This document shows, in pieces, positions 16,681 through 26,530 of a stretch of 64,000 nucleotides of DNA (position 1 is the first letter of the stretch; the number at the start of each line of letters is the position of its first letter). This DNA is from Verrucomicrobiales bacterium (GTDB lineage: Bacteria; Verrucomicrobiota; Verrucomicrobiia; Verrucomicrobiales; DEV007), in assembly GCA_002698785.1 (NCBI GenBank), contig PAAG01000060.1, positions 186,001-250,000 on the forward strand. Direction: 5' to 3'. The notes beneath the pieces are model-generated. The model saw nothing but the letters and a program-made list of their open reading frames with translations, did no database searches and was not told the origin of the DNA. The position numbers and the translations under genes are program-made.

Positions 16681-18675
16681 TCACGCTTCCTGCTTGCGAA
16701 GGAAGCGCCGTCCGAAAAGGGCAGAGAAAGCAATGATCAGTAAGGGGATGATACCCGGCCCGGGAGTGCCTCCACCACCCACTGCTGAGGCAGGAACACC
16801 TTTGGGAAGAGGAAGCGGTTGCTTGACTGTTTTGGCAGGACCTTCGCCTGCGTGGCGGACTTTGCTGTCGACGGCAACAAAAGACGTATATTCTGTGAGT
16901 AGACCGTACGTAAGTCCAAGATTGGTGATCTGCTGTTTCAGGTCTGGATCGTCATTTTGAGGCCCTTTGTAATCAGAAAGGTGGGCGATGCGATCTCGCG
17001 CCCATAGATAGGGGAGGGCAGGTTGATCGGTCGAGTCCGATTGTACGGCAACGTTCTGCCCGAACTCTCCATCGCCTCCCGTTCCCGAAATGCGGATGGT
17101 GCCTTTCACTTCTCCCTGCCATTTTCCGAATAACGTAAGTGGCCGATCGGCGAGGATGTCGGGTGCGTTTGCGGGTTCCACGTCGTAGGCGTCGAAACCT
17201 TCGAAATCGACTTTTACGTTTGTGAGGACTGGAGAGGCAATATAGTCCCGGAGTTGAATGGCCTTCTCTCTGGCAAATGCATGGTCAGTGACAATGAACG
17301 GTTCCCCTCGACCCACTCGAGCCATGCCTTCTATGAGGTAGCGGTTTACTGACGATCCGATTCCGAAAGCAAAGAGGTTGGCATTTCCAAGGTTCTTCTT
17401 CACAAGGTCGAAGGCATCGCGCTCGAAACTGACGTAGCCGTCGGTGACCACCACCACCGACCTCGACATGTTTTCGTCTCCAGGAAGTGAGATAGCCTGC
17501 TCCAGGGCGCTCACGAGTTCAGTTCCTCCGTTTCCGCGAAGGCTGTTCATCCAACTGATGGCGTCCTTTCGATTTTTTGAGGTAGCAGATACCATCCCCT
17601 TCGAAAAGACGTCGGATCCTCCGGCGAAGGCGAGAATGTTAAACCGGTCCGTGTCCTGCAAGGTGGAAAAGATCTCCTGCATTAGAGTTTTGGCAGTGTC
17701 GAGAGGAAACCCATTCATCGATCCTGACACGTCGACAACGAAAATATACTCCCGGCCAGGAATCTGGTCGGGCGTGACTCGTTCCGGGGGCTGGACCGTC
17801 AGGAGAAAGAAGTTTTCATCTTCTCCTTCGTGAAGGATCAAGCCACTCTGGATTTCACGGTCGGCGAGTCGATAGCGAAGAATGAAATCTCTGTTACCAG
17901 CGTTCGCCTTCTTACCTGTGAGGCTGATGTTGGCACGGGAATCCTTTTCGAATTTGATATCGGTGGGGTGGGTGTCGCAAGCCAGGTCTTGAATCGGCAT
18001 CCCAGCATCCAAAGTGACCGAGATATCGAACGTCGTAGGATCGACAACTCCTTCCTTGAGATACGGATTCGATACCCACTGGCTGCCCTGGGTATTTTGT
18101 GTGCCAGCGTAGCGAGGGCCGACGACTGTCGGAAAGGAAAACTCATAGACCTTATCAGTGGGGGCGATGTATTCGGTGTACCGTAGAACGACTTCGACTG
18201 TGTCTCCGGGAAGAATGTTCGCTACGTTCATCTGGAAGACATTGGGTCGGTGCTGTTCGAGTAAAGAAGCTGTCTTTCCTTCGCTCTTTGCCTCCTCGTA
18301 AATCTTCTTTGCTTTCTCTCTCTCCTGAATCTCTGCCTCGATAACGCGATCCTCGACCTTCAACGTGAGCCCGTGGACGGCTGCTCTGGTGCTGCCGGGA
18401 AACACATAAATGGCTTCGATGGTTTCATTGCCCCGATTCTGGTATACTTGGCGGACTTCAACATTGGCGATGATGCCGCTGATTTTGACCTCCGCATTTG
18501 TGGATTGGAGAGGAAGTTCTTCAGTGCCTCCCGATTCGGCACCGTTCTCGTTGATGACCTTGAAGTAAGGAGCGAGTGTCTTGTCTTCGCCCAGCGCATC
18601 TTCGGGAAGGCCTGCGTAGAGTCGAGGTAGTCCGAGTAGGACCGCGAGCAAAAGGTAGTTTGCGATTCGGTTCAT
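16681..18675 (-). CDS. VIT/vWA protein with C-terminal exosortase sorting signal
   Basis: 664 residues: signal peptide (1-22), a VIT domain (about 45-170, with FPGSTRAAVHGLTLKVEDR), and a von Willebrand A domain whose metal site DVSGSMNG begins near residue 314. A beta-rich region follows. The C-terminus is tripartite: GTPGPG, a short hydrophobic stretch IIPLLIIAFSALF, then basic GRRFLRKQEA. This resembles PEP-CTERM-type sorting tails. VIT/vWA proteins are known single targets of dedicated sortases or exosortases in other phyla. It probably ends up attached at the cell surface or outer envelope and binds proteins or matrix through the vWA metal site. It is upstream of and coupled to the exosortase gene. 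Confidence 0.9.
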   Translation of the reverse strand: MNRIANYLLLAVLLGLPRLYAGLPEDALGEDKTLAPYFKVINENGAESGGTEELPLQSTNAEVKISGIIANVEVRQVYQNRGNETIEAIYVFPGSTRAAVHGLTLKVEDRVIEAEIQEREKAKKIYEEAKSEGKTASLLEQHRPNVFQMNVANILPGDTVEVVLRYTEYIAPTDKVYEFSFPTVVGPRYAGTQNTQGSQWVSNPYLKEGVVDPTTFDISVTLDAGMPIQDLACDTHPTDIKFEKDSRANISLTGKKANAGNRDFILRYRLADREIQSGLILHEGEDENFFLLTVQPPERVTPDQIPGREYIFVVDVSGSMNGFPLDTAKTLMQEIFSTLQDTDRFNILAFAGGSDVFSKGMVSATSKNRKDAISWMNSLRGNGGTELVSALEQAISLPGDENMSRSVVVVTDGYVSFERDAFDLVKKNLGNANLFAFGIGSSVNRYLIEGMARVGRGEPFIVTDHAFAREKAIQLRDYIASPVLTNVKVDFEGFDAYDVEPANAPDILADRPLTLFGKWQGEVKGTIRISGTGGDGEFGQNVAVQSDSTDQPALPYLWARDRIAHLSDYKGPQNDDPDLKQQITNLGLTYGLLTEYTSFVAVDSKVRHAGEGPAKTVKQPLPLPKGVPASAVGGGGTPGPGIIPLLIIAFSALFGRRFLRKQEA

Positions 18676-18825
18676 AGTTCTTTCGATTTGTTGCGCCTCA
18701 ACGATTTACAATTTTTGTGAAGGCAAGATGAACCGTGCGTGAAACTTCTATGAAAATTCGGGGTTAATTTTGAATGGAGTCTTTGATCTAATCGTAAGGT
18801 TAGCCTGATTCCAATTTTCCTCCTT

Positions 18826-19773
18826 ATGACCGATCGAAAGAGCCTCCCTCAGCAGAATGGAAAACTGTGCCTGACCGATGGCGGTGTTGAGACTGTCCTA
18901 TTATTCCAGAAAGGTATCGACCTGCCCGGATTTGCGACCTTTCCCATTCTGGATCGCGATGGGGGAGAGGATTTGTTCGAAGATTACCTGATGGACTACG
19001 TGGACATAGCACATCGCCACAAACACGGATTGATTCTCGACACGCATACCTGGCGTGCGAATCCCGATTGGGGTGGAAAGCTTGGGTATGATCGGAAGGA
19101 ACTCACCAGTGCACATCGACGCTCTACGGAATTTCTGGAGCGTCTGCGGAAAGGAAATGAACGGGAAGAGACTCCGATTTTGATTAGTGGTTCGATAGGT
19201 CCACGTGGAGACGGCTACCAAGCTTCTGAGGTGATGACACCAGAAGAAGCGGCCTCTTACCATCGTTTCCAGACACAGTTGTTTGCAGATTCGGCGGTCG
19301 ATTTTGTTTCCGCGATGACCATTACGAATGTCGACGAAGCTGCCGGTATTGTTCGGGCAGCAGCGGAGTTTGATTTGCCTGTCGTGATTTCCTTCACGGT
19401 AGAAACCGACGGGTGTCTGCCGAGCGGGCAACCACTGCACCAGGCGATTCGAGAGTGCGATGCGCTGTCAGACTCGTATGCTTCGTATTATATGATCAAT
19501 TGTGCTCACCCGAGTCATTTCTCCGAGACACTTGAGGTAGGAAGTGAATGGCTGGAACGACTAGGAGGGGTGCGAGTGAATGCCTCCCGATTGAGTCACG
19601 AGGAATTGGACAATGCCGAGGTATTGGATGATGGAGATCCTGCAGAATTGGGCAAAGAGGTAAGTGAACTTTTTGGTCGCATACCTTCCCTCAATGTGTT
19701 GGGTGGTTGTTGTGGTACCGACAGTCGCCATGTTGCTGAAATCGCCTGCGCAATAGGTGAACAGAGTCGGTAG
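18826..19773 (+). CDS. Homocysteine S-methyltransferase family protein
   Basis: 315 residues, the size of the single-domain zinc methyltransferases that methylate homocysteine to methionine using S-methylmethionine or betaine-type donors. The N-terminal LTDGGVETVLLF is the family's GG(x)ET signature. The zinc cysteines are in NCAHP (near residue 226) and GGCCGTD (near 293-296). No cobalamin or folate domain is present, so it is not MetH. The donor is not predictable. Starts at the ATG at 18826 in a 150-base divergent region shared with the VIT gene. The gene that follows begins 53 bases after its stop. Confidence 0.9.
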   Translation: MTDRKSLPQQNGKLCLTDGGVETVLLFQKGIDLPGFATFPILDRDGGEDLFEDYLMDYVDIAHRHKHGLILDTHTWRANPDWGGKLGYDRKELTSAHRRSTEFLERLRKGNEREETPILISGSIGPRGDGYQASEVMTPEEAASYHRFQTQLFADSAVDFVSAMTITNVDEAAGIVRAAAEFDLPVVISFTVETDGCLPSGQPLHQAIRECDALSDSYASYYMINCAHPSHFSETLEVGSEWLERLGGVRVNASRLSHEELDNAEVLDDGDPAELGKEVSELFGRIPSLNVLGGCCGTDSRHVAEIACAIGEQSR

Positions 19774-19826
19774 TCTTGACATAGATAACACTATGACTCA
19801 GTTTGCGGCCCCGACAGTTGGGCACA

Positions 19827-21047
19827 ATGGAGTTGCTAGCAAATTCAGCCACGGGAGGCCTCGCCCTGGGGTACTCTCTATTTTCCTTCGGATTCTCTGC
19901 AATTACGATTCTAATTCTCTTGTTCGTGATCGCGAGGCACGAGGCGGAGTTCAGTGGGCGTGTGTTGCTGATTACCCCAGTCGTTCTCTGCGTGGTGGAG
20001 TTGGCAGGAAATGTATTCTGGACCGTGGTGTGGGAAGGGGTCCCGGGACGGCTGGTGACGCTAGGAAGTGTAATGGCTGGCGCATTCGTCGTCGGATGCA
20101 TTCTGGTATACAAGGTTCACATCGTGGGCGCTGTTAAGAGCGCTCTGGTAATGGCGCTCTACACAATTGCTAAGGCGATCTTCGTAGTCACGATGACGTA
20201 CACGTATCTGTATCCTTTGGGTGCATACACACCCTCGCCGTTGTCGTCATGGTATATCGCAGAGTCGTGGCGAGGGCGAGAGGTCGCCGGAGTCCAAGCC
20301 GATTTCCCGGGGGAGTTCCTGCCGGTGAGTTACAATCAGCAGGCCACTGAGAAGCAATCTAACAGCCGTTACTCGATTACGAATGTAGTGGAAGCTGATT
20401 TCGGGACGTTCCGCGTGAATGTCGCCCAAGTGAAAGGAATTAAGAATGAGGTGAATCCTAAAGTCGACATGCTGAGTATTGTTGGTTTTCTCCTTCAACA
20501 AGACGGCCTCGACAAAGGAAAGGTATTGCGGAGTGCGTCTGCGATTCGTGCGGAATATGAGAAATCTGGATTGAAAGGTCATCGTTTGCAGGCTGAGTAT
20601 CTTTACAAGGGTAAAGAGCAAGAGGTTGATGCCGTTTTCGTTGCTGAGGGTTTTTCGGGCTGGGTAATCCTGGTAGACGGCAACAAGGGAGAAGTTCAGC
20701 GTGTTTCTACTCGCATTTTCAGCTCATTCGAAATTTCGGAAGAGAGTAAGAGGAAAGCGAAGGCCGATTCCGACGAATCAAAGAGAGCAGACATTGAAAC
20801 AGACGCCGATGTGGCGTCGAAAGGCGGGGGTGAAGTGCCAGACAAAGAAACGCCAACATCTGTCTATCCGATAGATCGTGTAATCACGAATCATGAGGGC
20901 ACGAAGATCGTAGTGAAGATCCTTGGAAGAACAGAGAGCCGGCTGATCTTCGAAATGAATGATGGGCGAACCTTCAAGTATTTGATCAGGCACTTGTCGC
21001 CTGAAGATCAATTGTTTGTGAAGGATTTGCCGGTTTCGGAGAATTGA
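19827..21047 (+). CDS. Membrane protein with C-terminal SHD1-like domain
   Basis: 406 residues from ATG 19827 (MELLANSATGG); a TTG-initiated longer form from 19803 is less likely. Four hydrophobic segments occupy about residues 12-135. They are followed by a soluble beta-rich domain (about 150-290, with GFSGWVILVDGNKGEV), a charged linker rich in Lys, Glu and Asp (300-345), and a final domain of about 55 residues. The last domain (KIVVKILGRTESRLIFEMNDGR and LSPEDQLFV) follows the pattern of SHD1 (SLA1 homology) domains that are common in Planctomycetes-Verrucomicrobia exported proteins. Function unknown. It may be co-transcribed with the methyltransferase gene. Confidence 0.72.
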   Translation: MELLANSATGGLALGYSLFSFGFSAITILILLFVIARHEAEFSGRVLLITPVVLCVVELAGNVFWTVVWEGVPGRLVTLGSVMAGAFVVGCILVYKVHIVGAVKSALVMALYTIAKAIFVVTMTYTYLYPLGAYTPSPLSSWYIAESWRGREVAGVQADFPGEFLPVSYNQQATEKQSNSRYSITNVVEADFGTFRVNVAQVKGIKNEVNPKVDMLSIVGFLLQQDGLDKGKVLRSASAIRAEYEKSGLKGHRLQAEYLYKGKEQEVDAVFVAEGFSGWVILVDGNKGEVQRVSTRIFSSFEISEESKRKAKADSDESKRADIETDADVASKGGGEVPDKETPTSVYPIDRVITNHEGTKIVVKILGRTESRLIFEMNDGRTFKYLIRHLSPEDQLFVKDLPVSEN

Positions 21048-21096
21048 CACTCTTCTCTAAAATTGGCTAGGCTCGTGGGAATCCAAATCCCCGACC

Positions 21097-23523
21097 ATGA
21101 GACGTTCTCTCACGCCATTGCTGGCCATTCCTTATTTTCTTTGTCTTCTTTCGGTCAGTATCGTCGCGCGGGCTGAGTTTCCGAAGGTCAAGCTCGTCCC
21201 GATTTCAGAAGGCGAGCTGGTTGCTCCAGTTGGCATTCGAAATGCCGGGGATGGGAGCGATCGTCTGTTCACTGTCGATCAGAGGGGAAAGGTTCAAATC
21301 ATTGAAGATGGGGTGGTGTTGGCTGCTCCCTTTCTGGATATCGAAAGTAAGCTCGTCGCGCAACGGGCAAACTTCGATGAACGAGGCCTGCTGGGACTTG
21401 CCTTTCATCCCAACTACGGAAATGTCGGCCAACCTGGATACGGGAAATTTTACGTCTACTACAGTGCGGACAGCATGGTCATGGGGTCGAACCACAAGAG
21501 TGTCGTAGCTGAATATACCGTGTCCGGTGATCCGGATGTCGCAGACGAGATGTCGGAGCGTATCCTGCTGACGATTGAGCAGCCCCAGTTCAACCACAAT
21601 GGAGGTGATTTGGCATTCGGGCCCACTGATGGATTTCTTTACATTTCAACCGGAGACGGAGGGAGCTCGAACGATAACAACGACGGGCATACAGGTGGAA
21701 ATTCCTCTCAGCCGAATGGAGTGTTGGGAAATGCCCAGGACAAGACGAAGCTCCTGGGAAAGATATTAAGAATCGATCCGTTGGGGGACGACGGACCGGG
21801 AGGAGAATACGGTATTCCTTCGACAAACCCCTTCGTCGGTGATGGAGGCGGAGTAAGGGAGGAGATCTTTGCCTATGGATTACGAAATCCCTGGCGAATG
21901 TGTTTTGACGTAGGTCCTGGCGGATCGAACGAGCTTTACGTCGCTGATGTCGGCCAGGGAAGTGTCGAAGAGGTGAATGTCGTCGGCATTGGGGACAATA
22001 TGGGATGGCGTAATAGAGAGGGATCGTTCGTGTTTGATGGCACTGCTCCTGGTACTGGTCCCTTTGTCGATCCTCTGGTCGAGTACGCGCATCCCGGCGT
22101 TGCCATTGGAGGGCTGCCGCAGATAGGTGTCTCGGTTACTGGTGGTTGTTTCTATCGGGGAAGTCGTTTCATGACCATGCAGGGTAGGTATTTCTTCGGA
22201 GACTGGAGTGTTTCTGGAGGTGTGCCGAATGGGACGCTGCTGTGTATGGAGGAAAATTCATCGGGTGGCTATTCGCTTCTGATCCTGGATGTTGAAGGAG
22301 GAAATCCGATCGGAAAATACATCACTGCTTTTGGAACAGACGAGAACGGAGAAATCTACGTGGCGACTCGTGAAGTTCTGCCTCCGGAAACGCATCCTAC
22401 AACTTCTCTTCCCACCGGCGCTATTTACAGGATCGAAGCGCAGTCGGTTGAGATGTCCATCGAATTGGAGCCGACTCAAGACAACACGATCTTTTCAGAG
22501 AATCAGAACAGCAACGGAGTGGGCGATTGGATATTTGCCGGATTTACCGCTGCTGATGACGAGCGCAGGGCTTTGCTCAGGTTCGATGTCGCATCTCAAC
22601 TGCCGAGCGGTGCCCTGATTACGGACGCTGTGCTTGAATTGGACATGGACAAGACTATCTCGGGCTCCGTGATGTACGATCTTCATCGCATCACCTCTGA
22701 CTGGGGCGAGGGGACTTCAGATGCAGCAGCAGAGGAAGGAAAAGGGGCTGCTCCCACGACCGGAGATGCCACATGGGAGAATGCGTTTCACGATACTGTC
22801 GCCTGGTCGAGCCAGGGAGGTGATTTCCTGGGGGCGATCAGTGCTTCGGCTTCGGTGAATGGAAATGGGACGTATCAGTGGAGCTCGGCCCAGTTGGCCA
22901 TGGATGTTCAGGAATGGATCGATGGCGAGGCGAGCAATTTTGGATGGCTTTTGTCTGCAGCAGATACCTCAACGGGAAACGCCAAGCGCTTCAAGAGCCG
23001 GGAGAATCCGACTGCATCAGGGCGTCCAAAGCTCACTATCACCTATTCTACGGAGGTCCTCCCTACCTACCAGCCGGACAGCACAATCAAAGCAAAACGA
23101 AAGCCCACGTTGGGGAACAATGTCTACAATCTTTCCAGTGCCGGGCAGTCGATTCGCTTAAAGGGCTTTTCCAACCAGCGGTTCAAGTATGATGTCGGAG
23201 TGCAGAATGATGCTGACGATACTGATTCCATTCAACTGATCGGAAGCCGCAAAAACAAACTTTTCAAAACCAAATACCTGCTGCAACAAGCGGGCCGGGT
23301 ATCAAATATCACTGCTGGATTGAGCCGGGGAGGGGTCATCATCAGCGATATTGTTCCAGGTGGAAACGCAACAATTCGGGTACTGGTGAAAGCAAAGGGA
23401 GCTGCCCGGAAACGAAACGCCGTTTTTAAAGGGTTTGTTCTTTCCCAATCCCGCACCGATACCTCGAAACAGGATCGAGTTTTCGCCAAGGTTCTCTCCA
23501 AGAAGAAAAAGAAGCGGAGATAG
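21097..23523 (+). CDS. Exported sorbosone dehydrogenase-like propeller with DNRLRE domain
   Basis: 808 residues with a signal peptide (1-26). Residues about 30-450 form a six-bladed PQQ-dependent glucose/sorbosone-dehydrogenase propeller (APVGIRNAGDGSDRLFTVD, ERGLLGLAFHPNY, HNGGDLAFGPTDGFLYIS, GLRNPWRMCFD). Residues about 455-650 form a DNRLRE-type beta-sandwich carbohydrate-associated domain (ALLRFDVASQLPSGA, VQEWIDGEASNFGWLL). The last 150 residues are a beta-rich tail ending in a lysine/arginine cluster (KKKKKRR). It probably oxidises an aldose or similar sugar outside the cytoplasm, or is a non-catalytic relative. Start at ATG 21097, 49 bases after the upstream gene. Confidence 0.88.
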   Translation: MRRSLTPLLAIPYFLCLLSVSIVARAEFPKVKLVPISEGELVAPVGIRNAGDGSDRLFTVDQRGKVQIIEDGVVLAAPFLDIESKLVAQRANFDERGLLGLAFHPNYGNVGQPGYGKFYVYYSADSMVMGSNHKSVVAEYTVSGDPDVADEMSERILLTIEQPQFNHNGGDLAFGPTDGFLYISTGDGGSSNDNNDGHTGGNSSQPNGVLGNAQDKTKLLGKILRIDPLGDDGPGGEYGIPSTNPFVGDGGGVREEIFAYGLRNPWRMCFDVGPGGSNELYVADVGQGSVEEVNVVGIGDNMGWRNREGSFVFDGTAPGTGPFVDPLVEYAHPGVAIGGLPQIGVSVTGGCFYRGSRFMTMQGRYFFGDWSVSGGVPNGTLLCMEENSSGGYSLLILDVEGGNPIGKYITAFGTDENGEIYVATREVLPPETHPTTSLPTGAIYRIEAQSVEMSIELEPTQDNTIFSENQNSNGVGDWIFAGFTAADDERRALLRFDVASQLPSGALITDAVLELDMDKTISGSVMYDLHRITSDWGEGTSDAAAEEGKGAAPTTGDATWENAFHDTVAWSSQGGDFLGAISASASVNGNGTYQWSSAQLAMDVQEWIDGEASNFGWLLSAADTSTGNAKRFKSRENPTASGRPKLTITYSTEVLPTYQPDSTIKAKRKPTLGNNVYNLSSAGQSIRLKGFSNQRFKYDVGVQNDADDTDSIQLIGSRKNKLFKTKYLLQQAGRVSNITAGLSRGGVIISDIVPGGNATIRVLVKAKGAARKRNAVFKGFVLSQSRTDTSKQDRVFAKVLSKKKKKRR

Positions 23524-23590
23524 CCCAGGTGATACAGATTTGGCCACTCGGAACGATTGACAAGCCCGCTGGGTCTTGACTACGCTTCGC

Positions 23591-24049
23591 ATGATGGCGA
23601 ACGCGAAACACTGCCTTATTGTGGAAATTCCAGGGGAAAGTGCTCGGCATTATTTGCTGAGCGCTTCCAAGATCACTATTGGTCGCACGGCAAAAAATGG
23701 AATTGTGCTCGAGGTGGATACCGTTTCGGGTTCGCACCTGGAGATGAAGCGGAAGGGGAGTGGTTATGAAGTGGTCGATTTGGGGTCCACAAATGGGACT
23801 CGAGTGAATGGGAAAGAGGTGCAAAAGGAACCCCGTGAGTTGAGAGATGGGGATGTGATCAAGGTGGGACTGGATGTCCAGGCACGATTTATCGAAATGA
23901 TCGAAGTGAAAGATTTCGAAGATCATGCCGACGCTGCGCCCGGTTCAATTACCCGGAAATTGAAGAAGCCGAGTCAAAAACCTCGGCAAGAGATCAATCC
24001 GGTCGCCGCTGCAGTAGCCCGCGCATCGAAAGCGGAAGCAGCCAAGTAA
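23591..24049 (+). CDS. FHA domain protein
   Basis: 152 residues counted from the ATG at 23591; a TTG at 23576 is an alternative. The forkhead-associated domain spans about residues 5-95 with the phosphothreonine-binding pattern ITIGRTAKNGIVL, SGSHLEM and DLGSTNGTRVNGK. A basic, lysine-rich tail follows. It should bind a phosphorylated partner; no kinase except the damaged kinase-PolyVal-like gene is nearby. No signal peptide. The RND transporter gene follows after 106 bases. Confidence 0.88.
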   Translation: MMANAKHCLIVEIPGESARHYLLSASKITIGRTAKNGIVLEVDTVSGSHLEMKRKGSGYEVVDLGSTNGTRVNGKEVQKEPRELRDGDVIKVGLDVQARFIEMIEVKDFEDHADAAPGSITRKLKKPSQKPRQEINPVAAAVARASKAEAAK

Positions 24050-24155
24050 TAGGCTTCGTGTTCCACCTCAGTAGTGGTTTACTCGATTCCTGGACTACTC
24101 CATTCGAAGTGCGACTTGACCTGCTGCGGGTCTATTCGCATACATTTCGCAAGTT

Positions 24156-26444
24156 ATGCTCGTGACCGCGATTCAGGGGCTGTGGAACCACACATCCTTC
24201 CGCTTGGCTCTCGGTGGACTTCTCGCCGTGATCACTTTGTTGTGCGTTAGCGGTCTGCCGAACCTGGAGTTTAACGATCAATACCGAAAAATCTTTCGCT
24301 CGGAGAAAGAGGATTTTCTGGAATATGAAAAACTGACTCAAGAATTTGGTTCCGACGAAAATCACTGGTTCATTCTCGTCGAGTCCACCACTGGAGTGAT
24401 GATCACGCCGGAGAGGTTGGATATACTGCGAGATCTCGATTTCGATCTGAGAGACCTGGATTTTGTGGATTCGGTTTTTTCGATTTTTAACGTTCGCGAG
24501 ACAGAGGCAAGGGAAGGCTTGTTTCCTGTTTTGATTCCCTGGGATGTTGCTGACGAACAGTCCGGTAGCGAGGTGACCAAAAGATTGGCAGAACACCCCC
24601 TTGCCGGTGGTACGATCGTTTCAAAAGACGGAACGAAAGCCATCTGGATTGTATCGCAAGGGGATAAGGATCTGCTGGTGAGCGAACTCGATTCCAGCTA
24701 TGAGATTCTGCTCGATCTTGCAAATCGGTATAATGAACTGGAATCGATCGATGTCAGCATCACTGGGCTACCCGCGATGCGATGCGAAGTGATTCGCCAG
24801 TTGGACAACGAGACGAAAATCTTCTATCCCCTGGTCGCACTGGCAGGAATTGTAGTGACGTGGGCTTTGTTCCGATCACTTCCTGCGGTTCTGATTGTGG
24901 TGGTGGGGCCGTTGGTCGGCATCTCCTGGACGTTGGGAGGCATGGCATGGACCGGCACGCCCATGAATGTGATCAACAATGTCCTTTCTCCGCTGGTCAT
25001 GGTAATCGGCTTTGCTGATGGGGTGCATTTGCTCTTTCACTTCCGGAGGATTCGGGAAAGTGGGCAGAATAGAGTTCAAGCATCGTGGCTTGCACTGGCC
25101 GAGGTTGGGCCTGCTTGTTTAATGACGTCCGTCACGACAGCGGCCGCCATGCTGTCTCTTGCTTTTACGGAGACCGAGATGATTCGAGGGTTTGGTATAG
25201 TGGCAGCAATCGCAACTATGCTGATGTTCGTGGTTATGGTTGTTATCGTCCCATTGCTCGCATCGACCCGGTTGGGTGATATGATAGTGAGAAGAGACGG
25301 CAAGAGGCATTCTCGAGCGTTGGGAGCCGGGATATGGGAGCGGATCGGTGGTTTTGTCGTAAGGCACGCGAAGGCAATATCTTTCGCATCACTGTTTTTT
25401 CTCGGGATCTGCCTGTTTTTGGCGTCACGCTTGGAGACCAACTACTACTACGGTGAGTATCTTTCTGGAGATGGGAAAACCGAAAAGGCAGCAGAAACAA
25501 TCGACCGGGAATTGGCAGGCACAGCGAATCTGGTTGTAATCCTTGAGTGGGCGAACTTGCCGGATGAAGGCGAAGTCGCAGTGCAGGTTCTTCCTGCGTT
25601 AAAGAGCGTTGGCGAAGCAGTAAGCAAAGAGCCAATCCTCGGATCACCGGTCTCTGTCTTCAGTATCCTCAAATCCCATAGTGCTGATGGATCGATCGAA
25701 GAAAGGTTCAGCGCTATTCGCTCGGATGAGTCAGTTTCCGTCAATGGTCTGGCCAAGCTTATCAGTGAAGATCAGAGGCGGTATCTTGTGCGCGTTTCTT
25801 TGCCGGAGTTAGGCTCTTACGAAACCAATCAAATTCTGGAACGACTCCGAACGAGCCTGACGGATGTTGAAGGGAAATTTGACGGGCTGAAAATAACGGT
25901 CTCCGGGCTTTCTGCTATGACTGCGGGGATTAGTCGGGTCATGATTCGCGATTTGACGGAAAGTCTGTTCATCGCCGGGGCATTTATTTTTGTGTTGTTA
26001 GGGGTGTTTCTGAGGTCTACGCCGTTGGGCTTGTCTACCATTTTGCCCAACTTGATCCCCCTTGCAGCCACGGTGGCCTATTTGGAACTCACTGGACGTC
26101 CGTTGCAATATAGCAGTGTCCTCATCTTTACAGTTTGTTTGGGGATCGCAGTTGACGACACCGTGCACCTACTCTCCAGCTATCGGAGAAAACGGAGCGA
26201 AGAATTGACCGTCGAAGATGCCGTTTCGTCTGCACTTGCGGAGGTGGGCCCAGCCTTGTTGACGACTTCCATTATCCTCATTTCGGGCCTTCTCGTTTTG
26301 CTGGGGAGCGGGGTCCCCACGACGAGGCTATTTGGGGAACTTTCGTGTTTTGCAATCCTTTGCGCGCTAGTGGGCGATCTGTTCGTATTACCGGCCTTGA
26401 TTGTCTTGTTTCGGAAGAAGCGAAGAGCGAAGGGGGCGACGTGA
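24156..26444 (+). CDS. RND/MMPL-family exporter
   Basis: 762 residues with the duplicated plan of MMPL-type RND proteins: a first membrane segment (about 14-32), a large periplasmic loop (35-225), a cluster of five segments (about 230-375), a second single segment (about 410), another periplasmic loop and a last cluster. The paired signatures GFADGVHLLFHFRR (near 286) and GIAVDDTVHLLSSYRRKR (near 662) carry the usual acidic and histidine residues of proton-coupled transport. It resembles exporters of hydrophobic molecules or lipids such as hopanoids or mycolate-type lipids, but no lipid gene is adjacent. Start at ATG 24156. Confidence 0.92.
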   Translation: MLVTAIQGLWNHTSFRLALGGLLAVITLLCVSGLPNLEFNDQYRKIFRSEKEDFLEYEKLTQEFGSDENHWFILVESTTGVMITPERLDILRDLDFDLRDLDFVDSVFSIFNVRETEAREGLFPVLIPWDVADEQSGSEVTKRLAEHPLAGGTIVSKDGTKAIWIVSQGDKDLLVSELDSSYEILLDLANRYNELESIDVSITGLPAMRCEVIRQLDNETKIFYPLVALAGIVVTWALFRSLPAVLIVVVGPLVGISWTLGGMAWTGTPMNVINNVLSPLVMVIGFADGVHLLFHFRRIRESGQNRVQASWLALAEVGPACLMTSVTTAAAMLSLAFTETEMIRGFGIVAAIATMLMFVVMVVIVPLLASTRLGDMIVRRDGKRHSRALGAGIWERIGGFVVRHAKAISFASLFFLGICLFLASRLETNYYYGEYLSGDGKTEKAAETIDRELAGTANLVVILEWANLPDEGEVAVQVLPALKSVGEAVSKEPILGSPVSVFSILKSHSADGSIEERFSAIRSDESVSVNGLAKLISEDQRRYLVRVSLPELGSYETNQILERLRTSLTDVEGKFDGLKITVSGLSAMTAGISRVMIRDLTESLFIAGAFIFVLLGVFLRSTPLGLSTILPNLIPLAATVAYLELTGRPLQYSSVLIFTVCLGIAVDDTVHLLSSYRRKRSEELTVEDAVSSALAEVGPALLTTSIILISGLLVLLGSGVPTTRLFGELSCFAILCALVGDLFVLPALIVLFRKKRRAKGAT

Positions 26445-26530
26445 TTGGTCTGGCTTCTTTTCTGGAACTACGCACAGTCGGTCCACGTTTTTACTTGTGG
26501 ATGTCGGGGTGATTTCAATAGTTTGTCCCG

